Source: Dipteris shenzhenensis (lineage: Eukaryota > Polypodiophyta > Polypodiopsida > Gleicheniales). Taken from it: DNA of 64,000 bases. The stretch is taken from assembly GCA_047967505.1 (NCBI GenBank), contig CM106540.1, one strand, 5' to 3'. Both the position numbers and the translations under genes were made by a program. Below, one piece after another: positions 21,793-34,100 of this stretch (positions are counted from its first letter, which is position 1; each line of letters begins with the position of its first letter). The notes beneath the pieces were generated by a model. It did no database searches. It saw nothing but the letters and a program-made list of their open reading frames with translations, and was not told the origin of the DNA.

Positions 21793-24590
21793 TTTTCAAA
21801 TGTGATTTAAATTTCAACTCTTTATACTTCAATACATCAAATGTTACCATAGGCATACATATTTCAATGATCTCTAAAAAAGTCAAAATAGAGTAAATAT
21901 ACCATTTGTTTCTTTTTTTATAATAATTTGAGTCTACTTCAGAAAAGTTTACATATATCTAAAGACAATCCTAAACAATTGGTCAAATGGATCAACTTGT
22001 CCATCACAAATTTAAGAACCACAAATTCAAAATTGCTACCATGGTATTGAGCATTGATGTTGTTTCAAGTTTCCTACTTACTTCCTTTCCATTAAATGCA
22101 AAGAAAAAGTCTAAGTCTTCAAAGGTGACAACAACATATTCTTGAATGTGATTCGAGCTCCAACTATCTATAATCTCAAGCCATTGAATTTCATCATTTG
22201 GCATATGTATTTTTATCTTCATTGTGTCTAGTACATCACAATCCATAGACCATTGATTAGTCTATAAGCATATCTCATATGAAAAATTTCATGTACACCT
22301 TGATACCTTGTTGTTAAACTTTCCTTAATAACTACGTATACACATCTATAATGGTCTCCCTTCTCAAATTTCTCTCTAACATCCCAAGTTGGGTATATCA
22401 AGGAATTCCTCTACCAAGTCTTTGCATACCTAATGGTCTTTCTTTTGTGAGTGAAGGCTAATTTGAAGCAATGGATAAATACAATAGAGGACATGAACCA
22501 AATTTGATGTTCCTATCAGACTCTCCAAAGGTAGTTTTCTACTATAATGGAATGAAATGTGTCTACATAATAACCAAGGAATGATAAGCAAGATGCTCTC
22601 TCTCTCTATATATTTATATGTGTGTGTGTGTGTGTGTGTGTGCACGTGTATGGATGCATGCATGCATGCATATATATATATATATGCATTGCATATATAC
22701 ATACATGTGTGTGTGTGTATCCCATCAAAAATTACATTAAAGTAGTTTTATTTTTAAAGCTTAAAACATTAGTACAGCTGATGGTATAATCGACAAAAAT
22801 GGACTTGATGGTATAAGCGATAGTATTTGTTGACTGAATTTCCATTGCCTACTCTGTGCTATTGAAGAATAGGGCTTTGTTGGCCCACCATTCTACCCCA
22901 ATAATGCTTCAGCCAATAACATTTATTCCCACAATATAATCCCATTTTTCTCTTCACACCCATCACACTCATAGACGATAGATTTTAGACCTAATGCAAC
23001 ACCTGCTATAAAGCACATTACACATGTTCACACAAATACTACATCAATTAACTTGTTCCCTTAACATAAATCATCAAACATTGAAGTAATTGCAAATTGC
23101 AAAAAAATATTACAACCTAGACATCTAATAAAAGTAGATAGACATGAAAATTATCAAAAAATATATTACAACCTAGGCATGAATCAAATTAAGCTTCTGC
23201 AAACAAGAATTTAAATATTGTATCGCAAAAATTTCTGTAAACAAGATGGATGAAGGGGCAATAATTCTGTGAAATATGTTGGATGAATCCTATATCGTAT
23301 ATGCAATGAAAACAAATCCTAATAAGATACAAGATGGATGCCTAATAAGCCCATGTTGTTTTACAAGGAAGCCTACTAGCTATAGTGTGGCAAAAAAATC
23401 CTTGCTAGAACCATTGCCTTTGCTATCCCCATCACCCTCTTCATCACCATTGCCAATGTCATTGTCATCCCATCTCGTCATCACCATGCCATCACCATCT
23501 ACATGCTGCATGTAAGACAATAAGGTTAGTGTAAATAACATAACTTTTGAAGACTTTTATAACACAAATTAAAATATTGGGTGCTCCTAAGATGTCGACC
23601 TCTAATCAGAAGCGTCTGTCATGCAGGTCCTACATTTCTCTACTACTTGAATTTATCTAGAGTGTTTCAGAGCCCATCTTTTGCAAATATCCAGCCAACT
23701 TTAGGGATTTGCGATGGACATGATCTCCCTATCCTCACTGCATCATGAATCTCCACTTTTTGGTGACTCATCACCCCCTTCATGCATTCCATCATCCATG
23801 CATGGGTGAACTCCTATCCCTCTAGTTCCAGAAACTCATCATACAATCTATCTATTATTTTTATCTTTGATTCATTATCTAGCTAATGCCATGGACTGGA
23901 CAATTTCTTGGCAAATTTTAGGGACATAAGCTGATACATATGTGCCATGACAAATGCCTCTTAGGATTGTCAAGAAGACACCCATTTCCATCCACTCAGT
24001 AAGGCTGATGGGCATGGGGTAGCTACAGGGGTACTATCTAGAATGGAATCTATGTCCATATATAGCAAGCTCTAGCCACTACAATATTGTCCCCCACCAT
24101 AGAAAACTATGGGTGTGACATATCTCGAGGCCATAGGTGTGAAATTGGTAGTGAAGATAGGGGTGGGCCAAGGGGTGTGTGATGTGTGGTCATTAATGTT
24201 GTGGGGTCCACCTTTGACATGACAACTTTCTCAACTCACCCCTTGGTAGATCTAGCCAAGAGGCCTATGGGACTAAACAATGGAGCTTTGGACTAAAGCA
24301 CTCAACAGAATGTGCCTGAGTACCACCACCAACTACTCCCTCCTCTACTGGGTCTTCTGACTTCATAAATTCACATCTACCTGACAACACATCTATCAGC
24401 ACCCAAACCAATTGCGAATGACTCCTAATTTCTTGCACAAAATTCCTATCCATTAAACTTCCCGCCCTACCTATGCTCCACCTGTCCTATCTCATCTCTC
24501 TCCTATTTAATTACTTTATTCGCCCTAGTACCTAATTAACCTAATCTAATCTCTCCCAATTGTCTAATTCACCTAAGTTAATCTCCCCCT
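21793..24590. other. No gene recognised; microsatellite at 22596-22722
   Basis: The only clear structure is a compound microsatellite: CT, TATA, (TG)14-like, TGCA, TATA and TG runs between 22596 and 22722. The rest, including short frames at 23276 and 24265, shows no domain. Confidence 0.5.
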
Positions 24591-24850
24591 TCCCTCACCT
24601 CTCCCTCCTTCCCTACGGGTCTCGTGCCCCTCCCACCCTACATGCCTCGCTCGCCTTCGGCTCCCTGCGTGCCTTCCTCCCTCACCTCTCCCTTCCTTAC
24701 GCTTCCTCACCTCTGCCTCCCTTCTCCCTCCCTGCATCTCTCATTCCCTCCATCCCTGACCTCTCCCTTCCTTACGCTCCCTCACCTCTGCCTCCCTTCT
24801 CCCTCCATGCATCTCTCGCTCCCTCCGTCCCTGCCCTCCTTCCTTCCCTA
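24591..24850 (+). repeat. CT-rich ~78-bp tandem repeat
   Basis: The unit CACCTCTCCCTTCCTTACGC, then CCTCACCTCTGCCTCCC, then TTCTCCCTCC and CATCTCTC occurs twice (from about 24682 and 24760), with a partial copy before it. Open frames across it are low-complexity Ser/Pro/Leu. Confidence 0.8.
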
Positions 24851-25139
24851 TGCCTCTTGCTCAGCCGTCCTCCCAGTTGCTAATGAATTCGGTATTCATG
24901 CGGACTACTCAACGTCTATGCTGCACAGTAATAATCTCTCGTCTCCTCCCCGTCTCTGCTCTATATACTTGCGGTCAGAAGGTTCTCGAATCAGAAAAGC
25001 TGGAACATTCGATTAAAATCACTTACACTTAGGCTAATCATGAATCGTAATTAATATATGCCCACTCGCTTATGTTAATCCTGCCCACTCGCCCCTCATG
25101 TAATTAATCCCCCAAATAAAACTCATGGGGGGCAATTAC

Positions 25140-25275
25140 TCCCTCCTCTATGAGTTTCACTTGAAAGGGCTAGGCTTTTACCAGGTGGTTCTGAGTATTT
25201 GCCTTCAACACTCCTGGAGCCGACACCCTGCTCTTTCTATCCAATGAACTAGCGCACTGCGCCACCTACAAGTTT
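25140..25275 (-). mobile_element. Possible tRNA-derived SINE fragment
   Basis: On the minus strand, TGGCGCAGTGCGCTAG (25264-25249) fits the RNA polymerase III A box. About 30 nt further on, GGCTCCAGGAG is a poor B-box match. Dispersed tRNA-like heads of this kind are typical of plant SINEs. The ends and any poly-A tail are not clear. Confidence 0.3.
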
Positions 25276-25399
25276 ACAGCACCTTGCAATTCTCCCGGCA
25301 GATTGTCAGACGGTCCAATGAGCTCAAAGAGATCATTACATTTTGGTTCATGCGATTTGGAGCCTAGATGTCACACCAGCCTCATAGAGTCGCTTCTAC

Positions 25400-26074
25400 T
25401 CTGAATTTGAAAAAGGTGCTGTAAAATTTCTGTTGAGTCCATCCCGACCTCTATATAATTTGCATGGATGAATCCTCACAGTAACGTCATATACAAGTAC
25501 ATCACTTGAGTCGACTGACTCGTGGAACAAGGTGCCGTAAAATTTTCGTCCAGTCCATCCACACCGTGACCGGTCCACCTCTATATAATTCCGTGAATAC
25601 GAGTCAACGACGGGTACGACTGCCTAAAGGCTCAGACTCGGCAGAGGGTTGTGCTTTGAATTTGAAAAGTTGCCGTAAAAGTTTCGTCCAGTTCCACCAG
25701 ACCTCTATATAATTTGCATGGATGAATCCTCACAATAACGTCATATACAAGTAGCGCACTTGAGTCGACTGACTCGTGGAACAAGGTGGCCTAAAATTTC
25801 CGTCAACTCCATCCACACGGTGACCGGTCCACCTCTATATAATTTCCATGGCCTAATATTCAACACGTCAACCACGCGTACGACTGCCTAAAGGCTCAGA
25901 CTCCTCAGAGGGTTGAGCTTTCATCGAGTGCTCGTGCTTTGAATTTGAAAAGTTGCCGTAAAGGTTCCGTCGAGTTCCACCACACCTCTATATAATTTCC
26001 ATGGATTAATCCTCACAGGAGCGCAGAGCCTCGTATCCGGATTCCGTTCTACTGACTGCATTCCCACACGAACC
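25400..26074 (+). promoter_or_regulatory. P450 promoter with five TATA-box copies
   Basis: The string CCTCTATATAATT occurs five times: the CTATATAATT core is at 25451, 25581, 25704, 25834 and 25987. The first four form a 253-bp tandem duplication of a two-TATA unit (25451 to 25704 and 25581 to 25834). Shared sequences include GAGTCGACTGACTCGTGG, GGTGACCGGTCC or GTGACCGGTCC, and GACTGCCTAAAGGCTCAGAC. The last TATA box is 88 bp before the ATG at 26075, a normal distance for a plant promoter. The ACGTCA motif near 25479 and 25738 resembles a TGA/bZIP site. Confidence 0.8.
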
Positions 26075-27699
26075 ATGTATATTTTGGTTCTCACCCTCCT
26101 CCTCCTCCTGCTCACGTACAGCTTCTGGCTTTCTGCTTTCCTTCTTCTCCAACAGCGTAATAAGAAACGGCCTCCTGGGCCACCTTATCCATGGCCAATC
26201 GTCGGCCATCTTCCCTTGCTCGAGGACAATCCACACATTTGTTTTTGGAAATTGTCAAAAATTTACGGACCTCTTCTTTCATTGCGGCTTGGTTCTATGC
26301 CTTATGTCATAGTCTCTTCCCCCAGCGTGGCAAAAGAGATACTTAGGACCAACGACCATCTTTTCGCTTCTAGACCCGCCACGGCGGCGGGACAGTACCT
26401 CAGCAACAATTGGTCCGGGATCATTTGGACTCCCTACGGGCCATACTGGCGTTTCCTCCGAAAGTTGTGCGTAACGGAGCTACTCTGCAGTAGACGCATC
26501 GAATTTTTCAGGGCGATTCGAACAGAAGAGGTGAACTACCTGATGAAATCCGTGCTTGAGGATAGTAAGCTGGGGATGGAGAGCAACATGATCGAGAAAC
26601 TGAAGTGCATGATGACCAACATGATCTGCACCATGGCCGTGGGCAGGAGGTATTCTGAGTGGGCCTCCGGGTCTGACGACAAAACGAGAAATATCTTGGA
26701 CCGTATGAGAGAGTCCTTCTACCTGGCGGGCAAGGTGAACATCGGAGACTTCTTGCCATACTTGAAATGGATGGATATACAGGGTCTTGAACGCCGTCTC
26801 AAAAGCATGGGTCGGAGTTACTCGAGGGCGTTTCAAGATCTCATAGACGAGCGGCGTCAAGAAAGACAAGGTGGCGGATCATCGGACAAGGATCTATTGG
26901 ACGTGCTCCTATCTGTCCGGGAAGACGAGAAGCATGCGATCAAGATCAGTGACGAAGGCATCAAGGCAGTGTTCTTGGTAAGACGCCATAAAACTGAAAC
27001 GTCGATATTCATCCGTGACCATACTTAACTTAACTGATGCTGTATGGTTTTATGCTGATCATGGACGTCCTGCAGGATATGTTCGGGGCAGGAACCGACA
27101 CGGCTGCAGTGACGAGCGAATGGGGATTGGCGGAGTTGCTGAAGCATCCCGAGGTGATGAGCAAAGTGCAGGAAGAGCTAGACGAGGTGGTGGGTCGTGA
27201 GCGAGTCTTGGAAGAAGCAGATCTGGTCCGCTTACCATATCTACAAGCGGTGGTGAAGGAGACGCTGAGGCTACATCCCCCGGTGCCGTTGTTGCTACAC
27301 GAGTCCACAGAAGCGTGCAGGGTGGCAGGATACGATGTGGCTGCGAGGACGAGGGTGCTGGTGAACGTATGGGCGATAGGGAGGGACGCAGGGTCGTGGA
27401 CGAGGGCGACGGAGTTCTGGCCCGAGAGATTCATGCAGGGCAAGGAGGACGATACGTTCAATTATCTACCGTTTGGAGCAGGGAGGAGGGGGTGTCCAGG
27501 GATGGATCTTGGGCTATTGAGTGTGCAAGTAGCGCTGGGCAATCTGCTCCATGGCTTCGACTGGTCACTTCCTGCGGATCAAACTCCAGAGAAGCTGGAC
27601 ATGCAGGAAGAATACGGGGTAACGCTCCCCAAGGCGAAGCCCCTCCGCGCCATAGCCACTCCTCGCTTGCCTCCCCACCTCTTCCCAGACATAGCTTGA
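26075..27699 (+). CDS. Cytochrome P450, CYP71 clan (A-type), two exons
   Basis: Exons are 26075-26977 and 27076-27699; the 98-bp intron (GTAAGA..TGCAG) is phase 0 and sits just before the I-helix, the conserved place for A-type plant P450s. The protein is 508 residues, a normal length. Features: N-terminal membrane anchor (about 2-26), proline hinge PPGPPYPWP (33-41), C-helix W125/R129, oxygen-binding AGTDT (306-310), ExxR as ETLR (363-366), PERF (417-420), and haem loop FGAGRRGCPG (434-443) with Cys441 as iron ligand. It would be an ER-bound monooxygenase using NADPH-P450 reductase. The substrate cannot be told. The segment FLPYLKWMDIQGLERRL recalls CYP750/CYP736/CYP92-like members of the clan. 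No stop or frameshift is seen. The gene is GC-richer than its surroundings. A 3' fragment is duplicated at 9402-9890. Confidence 0.93.
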
Positions 27700-27993
27700 T
27701 TAATCTTCTCCATGCTGTTGTTCCAGTGCCCATCTTTCTTCCACTGCTTACTACTAGTGCTACTAGTGCTACGACGTCACTACGTGTATTGCTTAGTAGT
27801 AGTCCTACTACTGCGTCTACGGCTTTCTCTTTTGCATCTACACCATCGACTACCGTCTCTCGTCTGAGAAGGAGTTTTTTCCATACTTCCTTGATATTAT
27901 ACTCCAATGGCTCATCATCTAAGTTACGCTCCACTTGAAGCTATTATTAAAATAAATAATGCTATCATCAAATAAATTAAGTAAAAAGAAAAC
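27700..27993 (+). other. 3' flank of the P450 gene
   Basis: It contains an ACTACTAC-rich tract and CTCCACTTGAAGCTATTATT at about 27933. Sequence up to about 27944 is shared with the fragment near 9.4-9.9 kb. No clear polyadenylation signal was picked out. Confidence 0.5.
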
Positions 27994-28208
27994 TAATGTG
28001 AATCAATAAGGCCTGGTCATAAGACGAGACCAATGGAATCCACGAACTATGTAACAACAAACATTCATTCAATACATTTACATTTCGTGTAGAACTCAAT
28101 TTGCGTATACATCCTTTAGTCTGATTTCTACATGGTATCTGTGTTCCACAGCAGCCAAACCCACGCCTAGGAGAAGTCGCAAAGCTGCTTTCATCAACCG
28201 ACTGATCC
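27994..28208 (+). mobile_element. Copia-B 5' LTR end, primer site and leader (remnant)
   Basis: TCTACA at 28127-28132 is followed by TGGTATCTGTG (28133), a damaged copy of the copia primer site TGGTATCAGAGC. The LTR would lie between about 27994 (TGTGAATCAATAAGG) and 28132, but its start is uncertain. The leader runs to 28208, where CACTA-1 enters, and resumes at 35623, 18 bp before the gag ATG at 35641. Confidence 0.5.
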
Positions 28209-28227
28209 CACAACAAGACAAAGCACC

Positions 28228-28490
28228 CATAGACGCGCACACAGACGCGTTTACTGAACTAAATAAAAAACTTACGGGCGCGTCTATTTGTGCGTCTATT
28301 TTTGCGTCTGAAGACTCGCGTCTACCAGTGCGTCTATATATTAGACATATGCACGTATAGACGTGCTCTTAGACACTTAAATAGACGCGCTTATAAACGC
28401 ATTTATAGATGCAAAAATAGTCGCTGGTCGAACAGACAGACGCGTTTATAAACGCGTTTATAGACGCACTGATATACGCGCTTTATTTTT
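28228..28490. repeat. Subterminal GCGTCTA/TAGACGC motif cluster, left end of CACTA-1
   Basis: At least fifteen copies of GCGTCTA or its complement, in both orientations, some as palindromes such as GCGTTTATAAACGC and GCGTTTATAGACGC. Subterminal repeats of this sort bind transposase in known CACTA elements. Confidence 0.85.
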
Positions 28491-28676
28491 TTTTTAAATT
28501 TATAGAATGCTATGTATGTTGTGTATGCTGTATAGTTACAAGAATCCCATATTTACATTGTGTAATTGAATTCTTACAGCCAACCGCATTTTAATTACAA
28601 TTCCAAATAAAACATTACAACTCCAAAACGTAATAAAATTGAAAGCTCAAAAAGTGCTTGTATATACATATAGCAC

Positions 28677-28800
28677 GAAGCTAAGCCACGTCATGTGGCT
28701 TCAAGTACAAAAAATAAGGAAGCTAAGCCACGTCATGTGGCTTCAAGTACAAAAAATAAGAGGAGTATATATACAAGAGGCACGAAGCCAAGCCAGTGGC
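28677..28800. repeat. 42-bp direct repeat with a CCACGTCATGTGG palindrome
   Basis: The unit starting GAAGCTAAGCCACGTCATG occurs at 28677 and 28719, with a degenerate third copy near 28783. It lies just 3' of the TNP1-like gene. Confidence 0.8.
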
Positions 28801-28839
28801 TTTAAGTACAAAAAAGAGTAGCTAGCACTACTTCTATGA

Positions 28840-30308
28840 CTAATCTATGTTCTCTAGGTCCTCGCTCCCTTCCACGCTCCCTTCTGCGCTCCCTTCTGTG
28901 CCTCCTTCCTTGTCTTCCTCATCGTCTTGTGCACGGGCCTATAAACAAGGGACAACATATATCAATGTATGAAAAATCAAATCTTTACTTATAATTTTGG
29001 CATTATTTAATTACTTTCAAATACCTCAGGGGCCGCTCTAGTAGCCCGGGTATACTGCTCCTCAGTAATCAACCCATCATCATAGAAGTGCCTCCATGTA
29101 TCTCCTCTGCGATGGTGGCAGTCGTAGGCTGTCTCCACAGGAGTAGGGTATTTGCCCATGATCTCAAGCTGCAAGACGACACACTTTGCGGAGGGATTAG
29201 CACAAAGAAACAACCTCCTAATAAACTACATAAGCAATATAATTTGAGATCGATAATTACAAATTGGGCCTCCCATGATTCAACACCCCCTGCTCCAAAA
29301 TGTGCGCTTCCATATTCCTCCATCTGGATCCTCCGTGCCTCCACGTGCTGCAGACTAGGGTCCTCCCTTGCTGACTTCATTGCTTTCTTTCACTCACGCT
29401 TGTGAGTGGTGTGGGGCGGGCCCCTTGGTGGTTGACCTCCCTCAAGCTTGGCAAGCTCCGCTAATGCCTGCCTCTTAAGCAAAGATCTTTTATTGCAAAG
29501 TATCGTAACAATTTTTGACTTGGCCCATTTATCTGTGAACTGGCGATTGGGGGGGTTAGGATACCTAGAGTGAACAACAGCGAGGGTCTCATTAGCCAAC
29601 ATCCTCTTTGGCTGGTCTTTGAAGTGGATAAAGCAATCTCTATAATTGTTAGCAATTACAGAGTGCATGAAGGCCATGATATCCTTCCCCCCGCGCATCC
29701 ATCAAGATGCCTCCTATCTGAGTGATATCATAGAATATCGTACCATCACCCTGAGGCACGTCTAAATCATCTGAATCATCATCGTCCCCACTGCCACCCC
29801 TCCCAAAGCACTGTGCCATGCATCCCCCACCGCTCTCCCTGCTACTACACCTGCTACCGTGTCGTGTCAAGCTCGTACGCTGGCCACTCGTAGCTAGAGA
29901 CTACACGGGACTACGTTGACCACTCGTAGCTGGAGAACCGAGTCTCGATGGCACAGGAGTACGTCGACGGCTCTGCGAGACAGAAGAACCTCCTGACGGC
30001 ATGGGGGAAGGGGCATAAGACAGGATGGCAGAAGGGACATGAGACGGCATGGGGGAAGGGGCATAAGACGATATGGGGGAAGGGGCATAAGAAGGGGCAT
30101 AAGACGGCTGTGCTGACTCAGCTGGGGTGATCTCAGGCAGTGTGGGGTGGTTTGGACTCTATAGTGCTGACTCCTGGGGAGTGTTTAGAGTACCCGTCAT
30201 ATACCCGTATAACTCCACAGGACTAGGAGGGTGCCCTAAAAGGTTATATAAGTCCTTCCAAATAGAATCCCGGGGATCAGGTGAGCTGGAAGCGCTTCCT
30301 GGCCACAT
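28840..30308 (-). pseudogene. TNP1/Transposase_24-like second gene of CACTA-1
   Basis: Exons inferred on the minus strand, 5' to 3': from ATG 30308 through broken frames to 29261, then 29168-29025, then 28938-28840 (stop). Introns at 29260-29169 and 29024-28939 have GT-AG ends and phase 0. The N-terminus holds SYAPSPMPS-type repeats (30000-30110) and an acidic GDDDDSDDLD run. The core has RYPNPPNRQFTDKWAKSK, EYGSAHFGAGGVESWEAQF, and GDTWRHFYDDGLITEEQY. The C-terminus is acidic (EDLENID). The order and the SAHFGAGG..WEAQ motif fit the Transposase_24 family, the accessory DNA-binding protein of plant CACTA elements. Breaks: TAG near 30170, a frameshift near 29690, and TGA at 29392-29390. CACTA-2 carries a related gene with GTSHFGAGGWLAFEA. 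Confidence 0.65.
30000..30112 (-). repeat. 24-bp coding repeat (SYAPSPMPS) in the TNP1-like gene
   Basis: On the plus strand the unit reads GGGGGAAGGGGCATAAGACG with variants. Four to five copies are seen, in frame with the TNP1-like protein. Confidence 0.7.
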
Positions 30309-30379
30309 GTTGAACTGGAAAAAAGAAAAAAAATCTATTACTAATGAGCTGAGAAGAAAGGGGAAGGAAAAAGAGGCTT

Positions 30380-30545
30380 ACTGTCGGAGCGCGTCTATAG
30401 ACGCGTCTGATTAGCACGTCTATAATCGCGTCTAACAGTGCGTCTATAGACGCGTCTGTCTGTGTTTGCAAACAGGCTAGACGCGCCTTTAGACGCACCT
30501 ATAGATGTGCCTTTAGACGCGCCTATAGACGTGCTCGGACAGACG
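30380..30545. repeat. Internal GCGTCTA motif cluster upstream of the TNP1-like gene
   Basis: It holds about ten motif copies, including perfect palindromes GCGTCTATAGACGC (30391 and 30440 region). It lies 70-240 bp upstream of the minus-strand gene start at 30308. Confidence 0.85.
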
Positions 30546-30760
30546 GAATTTCTAAAAAGTAGAAAAGGACATTGCGCCCGACACACAAACGTGACACTGA
30601 TACTCAGATCATGTGTTTCTTGGATAGGAGAAAGTACAAATCTAAAGAGAGCAAACTTCCAAACAAGATCAACTGCAAAAGGACTTACCTTGGATAGAGG
30701 TATGGAAGGTTCTTCTTCTTTTTCAAAGTTGCTTCTCCTCCTTGTTCGTCCTCCTCTCCT

Positions 30761-30840
30761 TTAAGCTTGGAAGTAAGTGTGGGTGCCTTCCTCTTAAGTG
30801 TAAGCTTGGAAGTAAGTATGGGAGCCTTCCTCTTAAGCGT
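30761..30840. repeat. ~45-bp tandem repeat between the two CACTA-1 genes
   Basis: AAGCTTGGAAGTAAGT.TGGG.GCCTTCCTCTTAAG occurs twice. Confidence 0.7.
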
Positions 30841-30944
30841 CGAAACTGTGGATGTGCTAATAAGGAAGGAAGCAAGCTGTGCGAAGTATAAGTAATGTGA
30901 AGAAAAGCAAAGCGAGCGCGCTAAAAGCAGGTTGAAAAGCCGCG

Positions 30945-31062
30945 TCTATACTTGCGTCTAATGGTGCATCTATAGGCGCGTCTAAATACACAGAGTAGAT
31001 GCGCCTTTAGATGCGACTCTAGATGCGCTTTTAGATGCATCTTTAGACGCACCACAGAGTTT
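30945..31062. repeat. Internal GCGTCTA motif cluster upstream of the TNP2 gene
   Basis: Eight or more copies of GCGTCTA, GCATCTA, TAGATGCG or TAGACGC end about 50 bp before the TNP2 start codon at 31114. Confidence 0.85.
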
Positions 31063-31113
31063 AAAATTAAACATTTGAAGAAGAGCAAATTTGGTGGGTT
31101 GTTTGTTTGTAGG

Positions 31114-34100
31114 ATGTCTTCATCTTCAACAAGTAGCTCTAGTGAGGATGAATCCCTCCGTATCCACCATCGCAAAATGTAGTTGGAGCAAAAAATCAAA
31201 TGTCTGTGTGATCGATGTCGAGAAAACATGTATCGTGCACGCAAGATTACACTCAATCATATCTCAAAGTATGGAGAATGGGATGTGACCATAAACAGGG
31301 TAAGGGTTTGTAAGTTAAGGTTGATTGAGATACCTATGGGTGTTCATATGTTTGAGTTATGATCCCGTTTTAATTTGATACAGATGTAGTGCCACACCCG
31401 CATATGTTGCCCTATGCTCGTCATGAGGAGGCAAAGCGTCGGCGATATGAGGTGGGATCTTCAGGAGGGACTGTTACGGATGCATGGAGTGATGGTGATA
31501 GTAGCCCTCCACCATTACCTCATGAAGCCATGGAGGAGGAGGTGTTTGATGATATGGTGCGGGATTTATATGTCCATCAAGGGAGGGATGACAGCATGGA
31601 GCAGGATGATCTTTTTACTACAGCATCGACTCCACTGTTTGAGGGGTGCACATTCTCTGTTCTACGTGCCTCCCTTGAGTTACTAAACTTGCAAACCATC
31701 TATGGATGGAGCAATGCAAGTTTGAATGCATTACTCAAGTAAGCTTTAAAGTCTATTTTGCAAACATGGTGAATTACACTAGTGGGTCAATTACTTGAAT
31801 GCTTTTCCTCATTTATGGTCTTCACGTGCAGGCCATTGTGTAAAATGCTTCCAAGGGAGAATAAACTACCGACCTCAAGAGATATGGCAAGGCAACATGT
31901 GACCTCTCTTGGAGGATTAGATTACAAGCGCATCCATGCATGTGTCAACGATTGAGTTTTGTTTTGTGAACTACATAAGGATGCAAGAGAGTGTCCTACT
32001 TGTGGAGAGGCAAGATATAGAGCAGATCTCAAAACCTTGGACGTGCCTCGTAAGGTTCTGCGACATTTTCCCATAATCCCTCGCATCCAACATATGTTCA
32101 AGTGCAAATCTATTGCAGAGCTCATGTCATGGCATTCCTCCCATCGATCAACCGATGGCAAGTGGAGAACTCCCGCGGACTGTCTTGCATGGAAGCATAT
32201 TGAAGACACATGGCCAAGCTTCAAGGAAGAACCTAGGAGCTTGAGACTTGGATTGGGTATGGACGGTGTGAACCCATTTGGTCTCAAAAGAACGTCTTAC
32301 AGTGTATGGCCAGTGATATTGGTGAATTACAATCTTCCATCCTCTATGGCTATTAAGAAAGGACATGTTATGCTGTCCCTTCTAATTCCAAGGAAACATA
32401 AAGTCAAAAACCCTGATGTTTATTTGGAGCCTTTGATTGACGAGCTAGAGATACTTTGGAGAGGTATCGAGGTGCATGATGTGAGTAGGCCTTCCTCGTC
32501 ATGAGACTTCAACTACAAAGCAGTCTTGATGTGGACGATGCATGACTTCCTAGGCTATGGCGAGTGTTCAGGTAAGCATTGCACTTCTAATTATGAATAG
32601 CCAAAGGATGTGGCACCCTAAACCCACCTTCAACTCTTAATTGCATCTATTGTTCAGGTCTCACTACATTGGGTTACCATGCATGTTCTATTTGTGGTCC
32701 TTCGCTAGTTGCCTCACGGGCAGACGTATTGAATAAGGTCATCTATGAGAATCACCATCGATTTCTCCCACCTGATCATCCTAGATATGTTGCCCCTTGG
32801 AATGAAGTCCTCCCACAATCACTCACTGCGGGAGATCGGATGAGAATTTGGCACGGTTCCACGACTCCTCCACCACTTGGCATGAGCCGGTAAGGGTTTG
32901 TAACTATTGGCTGGAAGTAAAGATTGGCTATATTGGCTGGAAGTAAAGATTGCCCAATAACACTTTATTTTGTTTAGATACTCCATCTTTTATCGTTTAC
33001 CATATTGGTCCCAACTCAAGATCAATCACCTGCTTGATCCCATGCATATCTTCAAGAATGTGGCATCTACCATTTGGGAGCATTTGAATGGGACACGAGA
33101 TTCCACAGGCATAAGGGAGGATCTACGTACCACACGGAGGATGCATGAAGCTTGGCCTCAAGAGAGCTCAAATGGGCGTGTTTTTTTACCTCGTGCACCA
33201 TGGATGTTATCAAAGCTAGAGATGGCGATGGTGAAGCGTGCTATTACTACAATTCGTACTCCCATTGGATGCATGAGGTGTTTGAAGGGAGCCTTTACAA
33301 AGAGCAAGAAAAGAGGTGTAGAGCAATTATTTGGCTTGAAATCTCATGATTCGCACAAGATGCTCCAAGTAAGTATTTTATGTGCATAATATCTTTTTCC
33401 TTTCAAATTTGTGAGTGAATAGTTATAAGCAACTAATCAACCACCTCCTCGTGGGTTCAGTTCATACTACCTACTAGCATTTCACGTAGTGCATCGAAGG
33501 ACGTGAAAGATTGTATATACAAGATGGGCGAGCTTGTGAGGTACTTTACATGATACAAAATATGATGTGTATCAATGCTCCATGCAAGTTTGAATGCATA
33601 TTGCTAATATGCTGTACTTTTTCATTTCTAGGTATGTGAGCTCAAAGGAAATAGATTCCACCACGCTTGAGAATGCTCGAATTATGTCAGTGGAGGCAGT
33701 TTGTTTAGTGGAGGAGACATTTCCATGTTCTATTCTCACAAGCCAACTACATCTCATAGTGCATTTGGTGGATGAGATTGCTATATGCGGTACTATACAT
33801 GCACGATGGTTGTTCTTCCTTGAGCGCTTCATGAAGACCTTGAAGGGCTTCGTGAGGCAAAATGCAAGACCCGAAGGTAGCATGGCCGAGGGTTGGTTGG
33901 TACAAGAGTCACTTGTATATATTTCTGAGTTTCTTGTTGATGTGGATAGCTCTCTCCCACGACTATGGAGAGATGATGAAGACCTAAGGATGACCTCTAT
34001 TGTGTCTCAAGGAAAAGGACGCAACAAAGTAATAGACACGGAGTTGCATAATAGTATCAACCTCTTTTGTGTGCTTAATAGTGATGTGATGAAAAGATGG

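Noticed and set aside
24560-25016. Ser/Pro-rich frames near 24.6-25.0 kb
   Set aside because: They follow a CT-rich tandem repeat and have no domain or start context.
26480-26869. Minus-strand frames opposite the P450 exons
   Set aside because: They mirror the P450 coding sequence and carry no domain of their own.
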